Part shown: in pieces, positions 18,538-27,344 of the stretch | Numbering within the stretch: position 1 is the stretch's first letter | How the letters are laid out: every line of letters starts with the position of its first letter | Assembly (NCBI RefSeq): GCF_000023465.1 | Contig: NC_014041.1 | Span: forward strand, 310,001-374,000 | Direction: 5' to 3' | Source: Zunongwangia profunda SM-A87 | GTDB lineage: Bacteria; Bacteroidota; Bacteroidia; Flavobacteriales; Flavobacteriaceae | DNA length: 64,000 nt | Position numbers and translations under genes: made by a program | Notes under the pieces: generated by a model | The model's database searches: none | Told to the model about the DNA's origin: nothing | The model's input: only the letters and a program-made list of their open reading frames with translations

Positions 18538-18539
18538 TT

Positions 18540-19289
18540 ATGAAAAAGATCTTTTTTATCCTGCTGGTTTTTTGCACTACAATTGGTTTTGGGCAAAATG
18601 AGGCACTTTTTGAGCAGGCAAATAAAGCCTATGCCGATGGTAATTACGAAGATGCGATTAAAAAATATGAAAGTATTTTGGATAAAGGCGAAACTGCTGT
18701 ATCCTTATATTACAATCTTGCAAATGCCCATTACAAATTAAATCATATCGCTCCAAGCATATACTATTATGAGAAAGCACTGCAATTAGCACCCAACGAT
18801 GCCGATGTAAAAAATAACATTCAGTTTGCCAGAAATATGGCAATGGACGATATCGAAAATGTACAACGTACAGGTATTGCTAAGACTATAGATGATCTAA
18901 TCGCTACATTTAGTTTTAATACCTGGGCCATGCTGGCTATTGTGTTTATGGTGCTTTTCGTTATTTTATTTTTGTTTTATTATTACGGAAGGACTACGCT
19001 CTCAAAACGTATTTTTTTTATTACCTCAATGGTTTCTATACTTCTTTGTATCGTTTCCGTATACTTTGCTTTTAGCCAGCAAAATATTCAACTAAATAAT
19101 AATTACGCCATTGTTTTTGCTGAAGAAGCCGGGGTTAGAAGTGAACCCAACCTAAGAGGGGAACCTGCTTTTTTATTACATGAAGGCACTAAAGCCAAGT
19201 TGTTGGAAAAATATCAGGAGTGGTATAAAATTGAAATAGCCGACGGTAAACAAGGCTGGATGCTAAAAGAAAATCTAAAAGAACTGTAA
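18540..19289 (+). CDS. batE: BatE, TPR and SH3-domain membrane protein
   Basis: A 249-residue protein with signal peptide (residues 1-18), two TPR-like repeats (EQANKAYADGNYEDAIKKYESIL; SLYYNLANAHYKLNHIAPSIYYYEKAL) and two adjacent membrane helices at about 130-180. A C-terminal SH3b-like domain (AEEAGVRSEPNLRGEPAFLLHEGTKAKLLEKYQEWYKIEI, ending DGKQGWM) suggests cell-wall or peptide binding. This TPR-TM-SH3 order is that of BatE. It is the last gene of the Bat operon. Confidence 0.88.
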   Translation: MKKIFFILLVFCTTIGFGQNEALFEQANKAYADGNYEDAIKKYESILDKGETAVSLYYNLANAHYKLNHIAPSIYYYEKALQLAPNDADVKNNIQFARNMAMDDIENVQRTGIAKTIDDLIATFSFNTWAMLAIVFMVLFVILFLFYYYGRTTLSKRIFFITSMVSILLCIVSVYFAFSQQNIQLNNNYAIVFAEEAGVRSEPNLRGEPAFLLHEGTKAKLLEKYQEWYKIEIADGKQGWMLKENLKEL

Positions 19290-19515
19290 GATTACTTTTT
19301 ACCGAAGCTCTTGGTATAGGTTCCTTTTCTTTTTGATAAGGGTAAAATATTGAATGGTTATACCGAATCATAAGCAGATACCGTTAACCTGAACTTATCC
19401 TCGATAGTTGTCATATCTTTGAAAATATCAATAAGTTTTCGATACTTAAAGTCAAGAATTCAAGATTCTGCTGATAACTAAATTAGAAAAGTAGTACAGC
19501 CCAAAAGTTATTCGG

Positions 19516-19523
19516 TATTTTTG
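19516..19523 (+). promoter_or_regulatory. -7 promoter element for carbonic anhydrase
   Basis: TATTTTTG, matching TAnnTTTG, 37 bases before the ATG at 19561. No TTTG at the optimal -33 distance. Confidence 0.45.
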
Positions 19524-19560
19524 CAATTAATGTCAAGACTTACTTGTAGACAAAAGTAAA

Positions 19561-20193
19561 ATGGATTTTTATAAGCAGATTTTAGAAAATAACAAGCAAT
19601 GGGTGAGCAGTAAGCTGGACTCAGATCCCGAATTTTTTAAGCGGTTAGAGAATGGTCAACAACCTCCTTTACTATGGATAGGTTGTGCGGATAGTCGCGT
19701 CCCTGCGAACGAAATTATCGGTACGCAGCCTGGCGAAGTCTTTGTACACCGTAATATTGCCAATATGGTCATTCATACCGATATGAACATGTTAAGCGTG
19801 CTAGACTACTCAGTAAACGCTTTAAAAGTGCAGCATATAATTGTATGCGGTCATTATGGCTGTGGTGGGGTAAAAGCTGCTATGGATAATCAATCTATAG
19901 GTTTAATCGATAACTGGATTCGTCATATAAAGGACATTTATAAAATGCATGTTCGCGAACTGGAGACGATAAAAGATGAAAAAGCGCGTTGGGATCGCTT
20001 TGTAGAATTGAATGTAATCGAGCAGGTGTATGATCTTGCTGAAACCTCAATTATACAAAATGCTTGGAAAAATAAACAAAAAGTGGTGATTCATGGTTGG
20101 GTTTATGGAGTTGGTACTGGTATCGTAAAAGATCTTAATGTTCACTTAACCGGGAATGAAAATTTAGATGAAGTTTATAATTTAAAATTCTAG
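19561..20193 (+). CDS. can: Beta-class carbonic anhydrase
   Basis: A 210-residue zinc enzyme that interconverts CO2 and bicarbonate in the cytoplasm. Zinc ligands and the catalytic dyad are intact: Cys42, Asp44 and Arg46 in C-A-D-S-R-V-P, His98 and Cys101 in GHYGCGG. The length is standard for bacterial beta-carbonic anhydrases of the Can type. It stands alone downstream of a -7 promoter match. It likely supplies bicarbonate for carboxylases such as acetyl-CoA carboxylase. The symbol follows the E. coli homologue. Confidence 0.93.
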   Translation: MDFYKQILENNKQWVSSKLDSDPEFFKRLENGQQPPLLWIGCADSRVPANEIIGTQPGEVFVHRNIANMVIHTDMNMLSVLDYSVNALKVQHIIVCGHYGCGGVKAAMDNQSIGLIDNWIRHIKDIYKMHVRELETIKDEKARWDRFVELNVIEQVYDLAETSIIQNAWKNKQKVVIHGWVYGVGTGIVKDLNVHLTGNENLDEVYNLKF

Positions 20194-20251
20194 GTTTTAT
20201 ATCGTTATGGGAAGAAAAGATATATTTTGAATTTCTGCTTTATCTTAGATT

Positions 20252-20800
20252 TCATTCACCTTGCTGGTCTTCTTTAGCTTCAGAATTGTCCAGGGGATTC
20301 CAGATATCACGTTCTCTGGCTTCTTTTAAAATAGTGGGCAATAGTACAGGAGCGAGCATTGCTATAGGTTGGTAAAGTACAGATTCTTCAATAGTTTTAT
20401 CTTCAACCAGATCAATTTGTTCTTCTGTAGCCCTAAAAAACATAATCACGACACTGGCTAAAAATGCTAGTTTTAAAAGCCCAAAAACTGCTCCTAAAAT
20501 TTTATTTATCATTCCTAATGCAGCTAGATTGGCCACTTTTGTTAAAAATTTTCCTGCCAGGGTCACCAAAAAAAGAATAAGAATAAAAGTGATGGCAAAA
20601 GCGAACAGGTTAATCGCACCTTCGTCCCAGTTTACATGTCTGGCCAAAAAATCACTTAAAATATAACTAAAATAAATCGCTCCGTAAATCCCGGCAATCA
20701 ACCCTACAAGGGCGGCAACTTCAGCAAAAAGTCCACGAAAGAACCCCCGAATAAGTCCGTATAACAAAACAATTCCCAGGATAATATCTATGGTGTTCAT
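20252..20800 (-). CDS. CvpA family membrane protein
   Basis: A 182-residue protein of the CvpA family, with four hydrophobic helices (IDIILGIVLLYGLIRGFFRGLF, a typical CvpA start; LVGLIAGIYGAIYF; NLFAFAITFILILFLVTLAGKFL; GLLKLAFLASVVIMFF). E. coli CvpA is linked to colicin V production and to bile/envelope stress; a transport or scaffold function is assumed. It lies 31 bases after the RDD gene, probably in the same transcript. Confidence 0.85.
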   Translation of the reverse strand: MNTIDIILGIVLLYGLIRGFFRGLFAEVAALVGLIAGIYGAIYFSYILSDFLARHVNWDEGAINLFAFAITFILILFLVTLAGKFLTKVANLAALGMINKILGAVFGLLKLAFLASVVIMFFRATEEQIDLVEDKTIEESVLYQPIAMLAPVLLPTILKEARERDIWNPLDNSEAKEDQQGE

Positions 20801-20831
20801 AGGCTTTTCTTTTCGCTATTGGTAAATTTAT

Positions 20832-21269
20832 TTAATATTTTGTTACAGTAGTCTTTGCCCAAATATCACCTAATCTTTGATTTTTATCTGAACTTTGAAT
20901 AACCAGGATCCCCACAACTCCAAAGAAAAACATGTCAATAGGATCTAAAAGATGCCTTTGTAAAGACTGGGTAAAACTTATGTTTGTAGCATATCCGGAA
21001 AGTGTTACAGGTTTTAATCGTACCATCGAATTTCCTACGGTTGCACCAAACCAGGTCTCGGTACAGACGATCAAAAATAACCAAAATAATATAGGGATTA
21101 GTGAAGGTAAACCTTCTAGATGATAAACTCCTTCGTTGTCTGGTGTCCCTACGGTAAAAATGAACATAAAAGCAATCGTATTTACAATAGTATAATCAAT
21201 ACAGCCAGCTAGGAATCTTCTGCTAATATATTTAGGTTTTGGTTCTTTCTGAGGTTCAAAATTATCCAT
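20832..21269 (-). CDS. RDD family membrane protein
   Basis: A 145-residue protein with the RDD domain: SRRFLAGCIDYTIVN near residues 16-30, in which R-x-x-A-x-x-x-D is characteristic, three membrane helices, and WFGATVGNSMVRLKPV in the second half. RDD proteins are small membrane proteins; some are sodium/proton antiporters, but most are uncharacterised. It is transcribed divergently from the gene at 21326 and precedes the CvpA gene. Confidence 0.82.
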   Translation of the reverse strand: MDNFEPQKEPKPKYISRRFLAGCIDYTIVNTIAFMFIFTVGTPDNEGVYHLEGLPSLIPILFWLFLIVCTETWFGATVGNSMVRLKPVTLSGYATNISFTQSLQRHLLDPIDMFFFGVVGILVIQSSDKNQRLGDIWAKTTVTKY

Positions 21270-21285
21270 GTTAATGATATCTAAT

Positions 21286-21293
21286 CAAATATA
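21286..21293 (-). promoter_or_regulatory. -7 promoter element for RDD gene
   Basis: The minus strand reads TATATTTG (TAnnTTTG) 16 bases before the RDD start. It faces a second -7 element at 21314-21321 on the other strand. Confidence 0.45.
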
Positions 21294-21313
21294 AATAATT
21301 TGATCGCAAAACT

Positions 21314-21321
21314 TATATTTG
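21314..21321 (+). promoter_or_regulatory. -7 promoter element, very short leader
   Basis: TATATTTG lies only 4 bases before the ATG at 21326. If used, transcription would start at or very near the start codon, making the mRNA essentially leaderless. Confidence 0.4.
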
Positions 21322-21325
21322 CAGC

Positions 21326-21682
21326 ATGGCAAGAGACGAGAAATTAAAAGAGCGGTGGGAAAACCTTCAGCAAAAATTAGCAAATCAATTTGCTGATGGG
21401 GAGGTTATGGAGTTAGATGCTGTAATTTATATTATAGGGGTACAGGAACTTGGGCAATTGCACCGTCGTTTTAAAAAAGATCAAAAAGTCGATTTAATGC
21501 ATATTGCAATTTGTAGGTTATTGGAGCCTTACGGATATTATGAGTTTGATTATTTTGATGATGATGGTTGGCCACATTATAAGGTGTTAGAGCAGCTTCC
21601 CAATTTAAAAGCTGGAGAGCAAAGTGTTTTGATGAAAGAAGCTATTGTGCAATATTTTCTTGAAAAAGAATATATATCTTAA
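21326..21682 (+). CDS. Conserved hypothetical protein
   Basis: A 118-residue soluble protein with no family I can name. It has a coiled N-terminal helix (ARDEKLKERWENLQQKLANQF), a hydrophobic LDAVIYIIGVQELG segment, a helix with LMHIAICRLLEPYGYYEF and a strongly acidic/aromatic DYFDDDGWPHYKVLE stretch. It looks like a well-behaved core protein conserved in Flavobacteriaceae, but that is an impression. Its stop abuts the start of the CREST-like gene with no gap. Confidence 0.6.
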   Translation: MARDEKLKERWENLQQKLANQFADGEVMELDAVIYIIGVQELGQLHRRFKKDQKVDLMHIAICRLLEPYGYYEFDYFDDDGWPHYKVLEQLPNLKAGEQSVLMKEAIVQYFLEKEYIS

Positions 21683-22372
21683 ATGAACGCGTTGCTTTTT
21701 TTCACCGATTTCCCCAACGATTCTGGGCCTATCTATACTGAAACTGTAGCGGGAAGATTTCCTGTAGAACCCTTTAACACTTTCAGCAATATTTTCTTTT
21801 TAGCGATCGTAATTTATTTTTCGTACCGTGTCTACAAAAATTTCAGGGCTCAGTTATTTCTAAGTTTTGCTTTACCTGTTTTGTTTATAGGATGGATTGG
21901 AGGTACGATATATCATGCAACAAGAAGTCATGAAATCTGGCTTTTAATGGATTGGGTGCCCATCGATATTCTATGTTTATCGGCATCACTTTATTTTGCT
22001 TCTAAAGCCAGTTCTAAAAAAAGGCAGGTACTGGGGTTGATGTTGTTGGTGCTTTTATTGGTTTTAGGAGTACGTTTTATTCCGTTTAGATCACATGGCC
22101 AAACCTACTCGTATATCGCTACGGCCATTGGACTATTATTGCCTATTGGCATTCATGTTTATCAAACAAGGTTTAAGCATTTTAGGTTTATGGCTTTTGC
22201 AGTAATTAGCTTTATAATGGCCATAAGCTTTCGGGTATTAGATCGTTATATTCATTTCTCTATGGGAACGCACTGGTTGTGGCATAGCTTTGGCGCTTTT
22301 TCGGTCTTCTTCTTAATGAAGTATGTTTTTCACGATGCCGAAACTTCAAAAGTTATAAATCAGTTCGATTAA
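21683..22372 (+). CDS. Ceramidase-like (CREST superfamily) membrane hydrolase
   Basis: A 229-residue protein with about seven membrane helices. It shows the conserved residues of alkaline ceramidase-like CREST proteins: PVEPFNTFSNIFF near 27-39 (Glu, Asn and Ser), Y-H-A-T near 75 (metal histidine), MDWVPID near 88 (Asp) and HWLWHSFGAF near 197 with the paired histidines. These form a zinc site in the ceramidases. Substrate here is unknown; flavobacteria contain sphingolipids, so a sphingolipid amidase is plausible. The ATG immediately follows the stop of the upstream gene. Confidence 0.65.
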   Translation: MNALLFFTDFPNDSGPIYTETVAGRFPVEPFNTFSNIFFLAIVIYFSYRVYKNFRAQLFLSFALPVLFIGWIGGTIYHATRSHEIWLLMDWVPIDILCLSASLYFASKASSKKRQVLGLMLLVLLLVLGVRFIPFRSHGQTYSYIATAIGLLLPIGIHVYQTRFKHFRFMAFAVISFIMAISFRVLDRYIHFSMGTHWLWHSFGAFSVFFLMKYVFHDAETSKVINQFD

Positions 22373-22434
22373 TTTTCTCTTTCCGGGCTTTTGTTTTATC
22401 GGTTTTTAATAAGGGCTATAGGCGTAAATTTTTA

Positions 22435-22442
22435 TAAATTTG
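22435..22442 (+). promoter_or_regulatory. -7 promoter element for pheS
   Basis: TAAATTTG, a TAnnTTTG match 22 bases before the preferred pheS ATG at 22465. Confidence 0.45.
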
Positions 22443-22464
22443 CCATCTTATAAGAATGGTATCT

Positions 22465-23484
22465 ATGATTGATAAGATTAAGGAACATATTACTGATGTT
22501 AAAGCCTTTAATGCTACGACAAAAGAGGAGATTGAAAATTTCAGAATAAAATATCTTGGTAAAAAAGGTATTCTTAACGGCTTCTTTGCTGAATTTAAGA
22601 ACGTTCCTAACGAACAAAAGAAAGATTTTGGACAAACGGTTAACGAACTTAAAACGGCTGCACAGGAAAAAGTAGACGAGCTAAAAGAGCGTTTGGACAG
22701 CCTGGAAGAAGAAAAAGGCGTTTATGGTGATCTTTCCAGACCATCAGAACCTTTAGAGATTGGTTCCCGTCATCCTATTTCAATAGTGAAAAATCAAATC
22801 ATAGAGATTTTTTCTAATATAGGTTTTAATGTTTCTGAAGGATCAGAGATCGAAGACGACTGGCATAACTTTACCGCATTAAACTTACCGGAGTATCATC
22901 CGGCAAGAGATATGCAGGATACATTTTTTATCCAAACCGATCCAGATATTCTACTAAGAACACATACTTCTTCGGTACAGGTAAGATATATGGAAGATAA
23001 TAAGCCACCAATCAGAACAATTTCTCCCGGGCGTGTTTTTAGGAACGAAGCTATTTCTGCTCGTTCTCATTGTATTTTCCATCAGGTAGAAGGACTTTAT
23101 ATTGATAAAAATGTTTCGTTTGCCGATTTAAAGCAAACACTTTTATATTTCACCAAGCAGCTTTTTGGAAAATCTAAGATTAGGCTAAGACCTTCTTATT
23201 TTCCATTTACAGAGCCTAGTGCCGAGTTGGATATTTACTGGGGGCTTGAAACAGAAACCGATTATAGAATAACAAAAGGAACTGGCTGGTTAGAGATATT
23301 AGGTTGCGGTATGGTAGATCCTAACGTCCTAAAGAACTGTAATATCGACCCTAAAGAATATTCTGGTTTTGCATTTGGAATGGGGATAGAACGTATCGCG
23401 ATGTTGCTTTATCAAATTGGCGATATTCGTATGTTCTATGAGAACGATGTGCGATTCCTGGAACAGTTTAAATCGTCTATCTAA
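22465..23484 (+). CDS. pheS: Phenylalanyl-tRNA synthetase alpha subunit
   Basis: A 339-residue class II synthetase subunit that charges tRNA-Phe together with PheT (not in this window). N-terminal coiled-coil tRNA-binding arm (about 1-85); motif 2 includes [22 protein letters not shown]; motif 3 is [15 protein letters not shown] near the C-terminus; the GCGMV segment of the amino-acid pocket is present. MIDKIKEH at 22465 is the usual start in Bacteroidota; an ATG three codons upstream (22456) is also possible. Cytoplasmic. Confidence 0.95.
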   Translation: MIDKIKEHITDVKAFNATTKEEIENFRIKYLGKKGILNGFFAEFKNVPNEQKKDFGQTVNELKTAAQEKVDELKERLDSLEEEKGVYGDLSRPSEPLEIGSRHPISIVKNQIIEIFSNIGFNVSEGSEIEDDWHNFTALNLPEYHPARDMQDTFFIQTDPDILLRTHTSSVQVRYMEDNKPPIRTISPGRVFRNEAISARSHCIFHQVEGLYIDKNVSFADLKQTLLYFTKQLFGKSKIRLRPSYFPFTEPSAELDIYWGLETETDYRITKGTGWLEILGCGMVDPNVLKNCNIDPKEYSGFAFGMGIERIAMLLYQIGDIRMFYENDVRFLEQFKSSI

Positions 23485-23503
23485 GTTCTGACAGAAAGAT
23501 TTT

Positions 23504-23746
23504 ATGAGTTTGTTGAGAGAACAACAGCTTTTAAAATACGAACTTACCGCAAAAATGGAGCTTATGAAAAAGTCTGGTTTTATTATTCTTGCGGTAATAG
23601 TTTTAGGTGTTGCCGCCTATTTAGCCATAGCGGTTTTAAAAATTACCATAGGTTTAATTGTATTGGCGATTGCTGCAGTAGTATTGTTTGTGCTTTGGCA
23701 TATGATTAAACATAAGTGGGAGGAAAAATTTGAAAGCGAATCTTAA
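23504..23746 (+). CDS. Small two-helix membrane protein, hypothetical
   Basis: An 80-residue protein with a charged N-terminal region and a hydrophobic hairpin at about residues 25-67 (GFIILAVIVLGVAAYLAIAVL; IGLIVLAIAAVVLFVLW), followed by a basic/acidic tail. No family recognised. It follows pheS by 19 bases and precedes the next gene by 12 bases, so the three may share a transcript. Confidence 0.6.
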   Translation: MSLLREQQLLKYELTAKMELMKKSGFIILAVIVLGVAAYLAIAVLKITIGLIVLAIAAVVLFVLWHMIKHKWEEKFESES

Positions 23747-23758
23747 AAAGATTGTATT

Positions 23759-24154
23759 TTGAAAAAGGATATAGAAATTCCTAAGGTTGAAAAAGTTCAT
23801 GTTGCTGCGGTAAGGGAATTTAATGAAGAATTTCAGGCAGAGGAGTGGAATGCTTATATCATTAATAATAAGAATGTTTCTATTGAAATGATCCTGATCG
23901 TAGCTAAAGGTTATGATGGTACCAAAGAAACATCGGTGATGCGCCACAAACTTGAAAAATTACCACCACATTCTTTCGCGAAGATAGAATTTATTCAGGA
24001 TGCAGTTTTAGAGCTTACTAACGAGTATCAGGTGACTTTTTTTGCTGAGCATAAGATGTTTGAAAAGACGTTTGTTTTTAAGAAAAATACCGTTAGCAAA
24101 GACAAACAAAAAGACTTGCCAATTATACCCAAGATGGGCATTTTAGCAGAATAA
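23759..24154 (+). CDS. Conserved hypothetical protein
   Basis: A 131-residue soluble protein, mostly beta-strands: VEKVHVAAVREFN, WNAYIINNKNVSIEMILIVAKGYDG, KLEKLPPHSFAKIEFIQDAVLEL, YQVTFFAEHKMFEKTFVFKK. No named family. The start must be TTG at 23759, because there is no in-frame ATG until well inside the domain. It is probably co-transcribed with the gene upstream and ends at a strong terminator. Confidence 0.65.
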   Translation: MKKDIEIPKVEKVHVAAVREFNEEFQAEEWNAYIINNKNVSIEMILIVAKGYDGTKETSVMRHKLEKLPPHSFAKIEFIQDAVLELTNEYQVTFFAEHKMFEKTFVFKKNTVSKDKQKDLPIIPKMGILAE

Positions 24155-24202
24155 AACACATAAAAAAAGCCTCTGTTTTCAGAGGCTTTTTTTATGTGTT
24201 TT
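24153..24202. terminator. Strong bidirectional terminator
   Basis: A 23-bp perfect stem (24153-24175 with 24180-24202), loop TTTT, GC core GCCTCTG/CAGAGGC with T-runs on the outgoing side in both directions. It separates the convergent genes at 23759-24154 and 24214-25878. Confidence 0.9.
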
Positions 24203-24213
24203 TCTAACTATGC

Positions 24214-25878
24214 TTACTTAAGTTTATTAGAAGTGTCGATGTAGTTTCCAATTACAGTACTACCACTATTTTGCCTTACGTTTCCAAATACATGGATCCT
24301 GGAGCCGTTTCCAACAAACTCTAAAGTCGATCCGCTATTTAGGTTTAAATTTCCGTATACCACAAGAGTTCCTTCTATTCTTAAAACAGAACCACTATTG
24401 ATATTAAGATCATGATTTCTTCCAAAAATTCCTACGGCCATTGCGCCACGCATATTAAATGTTCCCTGGCTGTCAAGATTAGTACTGTTTTGAATGTTTA
24501 TCGATCCGCAGAAAGTGAAATCTCCACCAACATTTAGGTTTTTTAGCGTTGCAGCACCACGATATGCCATAACCTGATTGCTATTTACATTTAAGTTGGA
24601 GTTTCCTCTATAAACATCATAAGATTCGCATGCTGCAAAATTATCAGTTGCTTCTGGTTGACTAACTTTGATGATTTTTAATCCGCCAGTTCCAGAGGCT
24701 ACAAAAATATAATCGCCATCAGATTGGATGTAATTAGAAGAGCCTTCTAAATCAACAATACCTTCTTCTACAAGAGTATTGTTTTCATCCAGTTTGGCAA
24801 TTCCAAATCCGGCACCGCCGTTGGCCATTAAAATAAAATCTCCGGCAATAGAAACTGCATTTGTAACCACATCCTCACTATCATATGCTGAATCAACAGG
24901 TAGGGGGATACTTAATTGTTGCAATGTATTTCCGGAATTACTATCGTATATGCCTACTCCATTACCACCTTCAGCAACTAAAATTGCCTGATCTTTAAAT
25001 GCAATGGTTCGTTTAGATTCACTGGCTAGGTTTGGAGTGTTAATTCTATTCAAAACAGAAAGGTCTCCGGGATTATACATGGCTAGGCCTTCACTTCCAC
25101 TTAACACGGCAATTTTGTTATTTCCGTAAGCTATCGATCTAAGGTCTGGTATAGGTTGTTCTGCTATAGTTTCCAAACTTACTGCATCATAGAGACCTAA
25201 AACACCAGTAGCACCACTAACACCAATAATTTTATCGTCAAAACCTGAAATATCAACCGCAACATTTCCTTCAATAGGTTTTAATTGAAAGTTTTGTAAA
25301 AAGTTCCCTGCCGAGACATTTACATATCCAAGATTCGCCCGGTATTCGAGATTTAAAAGTTCATCAGTATCTACTGCAGAAGCAAAGTATAATCTACCAT
25401 TGCTGAAATAGGCAGAGGTAAAATCTACAATATCTGAAGTTACCCGGCTAGTCACAAAAGGATTGGTCTTGTCTTCAATATTAATAATATCTACACCCCC
25501 AAGATAGGCTTCGCCTTCCATCATATAGGTTACATAGGCGTAATTTCCATCGATCTTTACATGGCTTGCTCTAAGTGTTGTTCCGTCTACAATTGGTGGA
25601 TCTACAGTAGCAATTTGCTCTAAAGCGATATTGCTTACCTGCGGATCTTCGTCTTCAACCGCTTGTTTTGAACGATTTGCTTTGATCGCAGTGATGGAAG
25701 AAATACTCAATACTCCCGCACCATTTCGGTTCAATACGTTTTCTAATGTTCCGGCATCATTGTTAATTTTGAAATTTTCCTGAGTGTATTCGTTCTCATC
25801 AAAATTGTTGTTGCTGTCACTACATGAAATAACCAGGATAGATAGGATAATCCATCCTGCTAGAAGTCTTTTACTCAT
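24214..25878 (-). CDS. Lipoprotein with beta-propeller and right-handed repeat tail
   Basis: A 554-residue lipoprotein (V-I-S-C, lipid Cys19, followed by SDSNNN). Residues about 85-400 form LVIVD-like propeller blades (YAYVTYMMEGEAYLGGVDIINIEDKTNPF, IFVASGTGGLKIIKV). The last about 130 residues are Asn/Ser/Gly-rich short repeats (NLNVGGDFTFCGSINIQ, LNINSGSVLRIEGTLVVYGNLNLNSGSTLEFVG) resembling beta-helical or bactofilin-type polymer-forming repeats. It is probably a surface protein. No operon partner; it ends at the terminator at 24153-24202. Confidence 0.7.
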   Translation of the reverse strand: MSKRLLAGWIILSILVISCSDSNNNFDENEYTQENFKINNDAGTLENVLNRNGAGVLSISSITAIKANRSKQAVEDEDPQVSNIALEQIATVDPPIVDGTTLRASHVKIDGNYAYVTYMMEGEAYLGGVDIINIEDKTNPFVTSRVTSDIVDFTSAYFSNGRLYFASAVDTDELLNLEYRANLGYVNVSAGNFLQNFQLKPIEGNVAVDISGFDDKIIGVSGATGVLGLYDAVSLETIAEQPIPDLRSIAYGNNKIAVLSGSEGLAMYNPGDLSVLNRINTPNLASESKRTIAFKDQAILVAEGGNGVGIYDSNSGNTLQQLSIPLPVDSAYDSEDVVTNAVSIAGDFILMANGGAGFGIAKLDENNTLVEEGIVDLEGSSNYIQSDGDYIFVASGTGGLKIIKVSQPEATDNFAACESYDVYRGNSNLNVNSNQVMAYRGAATLKNLNVGGDFTFCGSINIQNSTNLDSQGTFNMRGAMAVGIFGRNHDLNINSGSVLRIEGTLVVYGNLNLNSGSTLEFVGNGSRIHVFGNVRQNSGSTVIGNYIDTSNKLK

Positions 25879-25999
25879 TGTATTTTTTTATAAGGATTTT
25901 AAATTATGCATTAAATGTAATTAAGAAATAGACGCCCGTTAGTTCTTTTTCGTTTAATCGACGCCTGTAAGAGATAAGTGGTCATTATCTGGCTACCAG

Positions 26000-26995
26000 T
26001 TAATCCAGTTTGTCGGCAAGTTTTTTAAAGGTCTTTTTAGGGTTTTTTCCTTCATAAAGTATGGTGTAAACCGCATTGATAATTGGTGTTTTTGCTTTAC
26101 GTTCTTCATTGATTTTATAAGCACTGGCAGTAGCGTAGTAGCCTTCGGCAACCATGCTCATTTCCATTTGTGCACTTTTAACGGTATAGCCTTTTCCGAT
26201 CATATTCCCAAACATTCTATTTCTACTAAATACAGAATATCCGGTGACTAAAAGGTCACCCAAATAAGCAGAATCATTAATATTACGCTTCATTTTGTGT
26301 ACTTTCTTGATGAATTTTTTCATCTCACGAATAGCATTACTCATTAGGACACTCTGGAAGTTATCACCATATCCAAGCCCATGAGCAATTCCTGCAGCAA
26401 TTGCATAAATATTTTTTAAAACCGCAGCATATTCAGTTCCAACAATATCGTCGCTGGTTTTACACTTGATGTAATCACTCGATAAGAAGCCGGCCAGCAT
26501 TTTTGCTTTATCCTCATCACTACAGGCAATTGTTAAATAGGATAAACGCTCTAAAGCTACTTCCTCAGCATGACATGGGCCGGTAATTACCCCGATGTTC
26601 TCAAAACCGATATTGTAAAATTTATTGAAGTGTTCTCCAACAATCAAGCTGCTTTCAGGTACAATCCCTTTTATTGCTGAAAATATCGTTTTCCCTTCTA
26701 AAGGAACAGTAAGTTTATCTAATTCAGATTTTAAAAATGCAGAAGGAATAGCAAAAATCAAGACATCGGCAGAATCAACTATTTCGTTAATATCATTGCT
26801 AAGTTGAAGCTGATTAATATTAAACTCTACATCGCTAAGATAATTAGGGTTGTGTTCGTGTCTTTTTAAATGTTCTACCGCATAAACGCTTCGCATGTAC
26901 CAATGTACTTTTTCAAGATTTTCGGTTAGCATTTTTACGATCGCGGTTGCCCAGCTACCTCCGCCAATAACAGCTATATTAGAAGTTGTACTCAT
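26000..26995 (-). CDS. gpsA: NAD(P)-dependent glycerol-3-phosphate dehydrogenase
   Basis: A 331-residue enzyme that reduces dihydroxyacetone phosphate to sn-glycerol-3-phosphate for phospholipid synthesis. The nucleotide-binding motif G-G-G-S-W-A-T-A is at the N-terminus, the FAIPSAF segment near 85, and the catalytic Lys is in AVLKNIYAIAAGIAHGLGYG near 190. The ATG at 26995 (MSTTSN) was chosen because a -7 promoter element lies at 27020-27027, overlapping the longer in-frame start at 27022. Cytoplasmic, single gene. Confidence 0.93.
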   Translation of the reverse strand: MSTTSNIAVIGGGSWATAIVKMLTENLEKVHWYMRSVYAVEHLKRHEHNPNYLSDVEFNINQLQLSNDINEIVDSADVLIFAIPSAFLKSELDKLTVPLEGKTIFSAIKGIVPESSLIVGEHFNKFYNIGFENIGVITGPCHAEEVALERLSYLTIACSDEDKAKMLAGFLSSDYIKCKTSDDIVGTEYAAVLKNIYAIAAGIAHGLGYGDNFQSVLMSNAIREMKKFIKKVHKMKRNINDSAYLGDLLVTGYSVFSRNRMFGNMIGKGYTVKSAQMEMSMVAEGYYATASAYKINEERKAKTPIINAVYTILYEGKNPKKTFKKLADKLD

Positions 26996-27019
26996 GTGTT
27001 TGGTTTGTTGTACGTACTG

Positions 27020-27027
27020 CAAAAATA
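27020..27027 (-). promoter_or_regulatory. -7 promoter element for gpsA
   Basis: The minus strand reads TATTTTTG, a TAnnTTTG match 24 bases before the ATG at 26995. It argues against the longer start. Confidence 0.45.
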
Positions 27028-27344
27028 AAGATTATAAAGGGCTTTAAAATTTCTGAAGTCGGTATGGGGCTAAGTATGGCAAAAATTTAACACAAAATAG
27101 CGGTCTTTAAAGACAATCTTAATAGAACGCCCTGCGTTATTAAATTGTTCTTCTCCTAAACCAGAGAAGATTTCTTAGTTTTTTTGGTTGGTTATTTAGT
27201 TTGAAAACCGCCTTGTATGAGAGATACAGGGCGGTTTTTTAATTGCTAGCCTTTCGCTATTTAGCCTATCTACTATTAGTTTTGACTGTCGTTATTTTAA
27301 CTTTGGTAGTAAAGCGAATCTATAATCTAGATTCTTTTTTTCTG
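27028..27344. other. Intergenic spacer with a terminator, possible RNA
   Basis: About 315 bases between gpsA and nadD (both minus strand). The only structure is the plus-strand terminator at 27205-27240. No plus-strand gene lies upstream of it, so a small RNA cannot be excluded. No ORF supported. Confidence 0.35.
27205..27240. terminator. Hairpin terminator downstream of nadD
   Basis: A 14-bp stem with one G-T pair (27205-27218 with 27225-27238; ACCGCC/GGCGGT core) followed by a T-run on the plus strand and a shorter T-run on the minus strand. On the minus strand it would end the yicC-gmk-nadD transcript. Confidence 0.65.
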
